Assembly: GCA_003056425.1 (NCBI GenBank)
Contig: PYVY01000005.1
Coordinates: 62,001-126,000, forward strand
DNA: 64,000 bases
Origin: Alteromonas indica
Lineage (GTDB): Bacteria; Pseudomonadota; Gammaproteobacteria; Enterobacterales; Alteromonadaceae
Direction of reading: 5' to 3'
Below, piece by piece: positions 63,556-64,000 of the stretch (position 1 is the stretch's first letter; the number at the start of each line of letters is the position of its first letter). Under the pieces are notes generated by a model, which did not search any database, was not told the origin of the DNA, and saw only the letters and a list, made by a program, of their open reading frames with translations. The translations under genes and the position numbers were made by a program.

Positions 63556-64000
63556 AGCTGTTGAACCAGATTGAGCGCCTGCTCTGCGTAATACTACTGG
63601 CGGCCATCGTAGGACTGGTTTTTATGGCCGCCATCATGCGTACTTTTGGTGTGCCGGTTATCTGGTCGGTCGATGTTGCGCAAATGCTGTTCGCCTGGCT
63701 GGCGATGCTGGCCGCTGACCAAACCTTCAAGCATAGCGAGCACGCCGCTGTAGATATCATTACCCGCCGCCTGCAACCAAGGGCGCAGCAAGCTTTCAGT
63801 AATCTGTTCGATATTCTGATGATTAGCGTCCTGGGCCTATTACTCTGGTTTGGCATTGTCTTGTTTGGTGCAAACCCTGATCGCACGCTAGGCAGCACTA
63901 GCATCAGTTATCAGTGGGTAACACTGGCGGTACCGGTAGGCGCGGCATTGATGATCATAACGCTATTGCAGCGCTTGTTAAGCCGGCATCGCATTAGCCA
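63552..64000 (+). CDS. dctQ: TRAP transporter small permease (DctQ family), 3'-truncated by the window end
   Basis: The frame is open from ATG 63552 to the window end (149 residues seen). Four hydrophobic helices are visible: LLCVILLAAIVGLVFMAAIMRTF, IWSVDVAQMLFAWLAMLAAD, LFDILMISVLGLLLWFGIVLF and YQWVTLAVPVGAALMIITLLQ. The pattern W(S)xDVAQ...FAWLAMLAA with KHSEHAAVDII is typical of the small TRAP permease. It overlaps the dctP stop. The large permease dctM should follow just outside the window. Confidence 0.92.
   Translation, partial: MKLLNQIERLLCVILLAAIVGLVFMAAIMRTFGVPVIWSVDVAQMLFAWLAMLAADQTFKHSEHAAVDIITRRLQPRAQQAFSNLFDILMISVLGLLLWFGIVLFGANPDRTLGSTSISYQWVTLAVPVGAALMIITLLQRLLSRHRIS

Overview
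The window looks like a chromosomal segment of a marine gammaproteobacterium of the order Alteromonadales, most likely Alteromonadaceae. The support is gene content and order: mreBCD-maf-rng-yhdP-nitrilase-tldD, ArcA, an SglT-type galactose symporter, very large TonB-dependent receptors (TBDRs), tryptophan-halogenase/SapC/cupin genes inside a sugar locus, and GH3 and GH67 enzymes. All assignments come from reading motifs and family resemblance; no database search was run.

Layout. (1) 1-3541: the end of galT, then galK and a sodium/galactose symporter, one Leloir-pathway operon closed by a terminator. (2) 3806-5963: a siderophore-type TBDR behind a Fur-box-like site. (3) 6254-9982: ssb; a divergent DUF2798/marR pair sharing a palindromic operator; a BetT-type choline/betaine carrier. 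(4) 10241-23714: a beta-glucan/beta-glucoside locus with a LacI regulator, a minus-strand run TBDR > halogenase > SapC > cupin > halogenase, and a divergent sugar MFS carrier plus GH3 lipoprotein. The divergent gap carries four TGTAAGCGCTTACA-type operators. (5) 23936-29012: a CynX-like carrier, two acyltransferases, a histidine phosphatase and an unassigned membrane-anchored protein. (6) 29244-42059: cell-shape and envelope housekeeping (mreB, mreC, mreD, maf, rng, yhdP, nitrilase, tldD, darP, pmbA). (7) 42185-50635: arcA with an adjacent sensor kinase, glgA, rsmC, trmB, an alpha/beta hydrolase, mutY, yggX and tRNA-Phe.

(8) 50636-51907 is the least ordinary stretch. About 1.2 kb of visibly AT-richer DNA lies between the intact tRNA-Phe and a second, damaged copy of that tRNA's 3' end together with its terminator. 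Inside are a decayed tRNA-Leu, a 57-residue peptide with a double-glycine leader (a putative bacteriocin/microcin precursor) and a small zinc-ribbon two-helix membrane protein. No integrase, processing protease or exporter is present. I regard it as a tRNA-flanked mini-island carrying an undescribed peptide cassette.

(9) 51988-64000: glucuronoxylan/glucuronate use, with uxuB, uxaC, a LacI and a GntR regulator, a TBDR, a GH67 alpha-glucuronidase and the first two subunits of a TRAP transporter (dctP, and dctQ cut by the window end). The logic is uptake of aldouronic oligosaccharides through the TBDR, release of glucuronic acid by GH67, TRAP import, then isomerisation and reduction by UxaC and UxuB.
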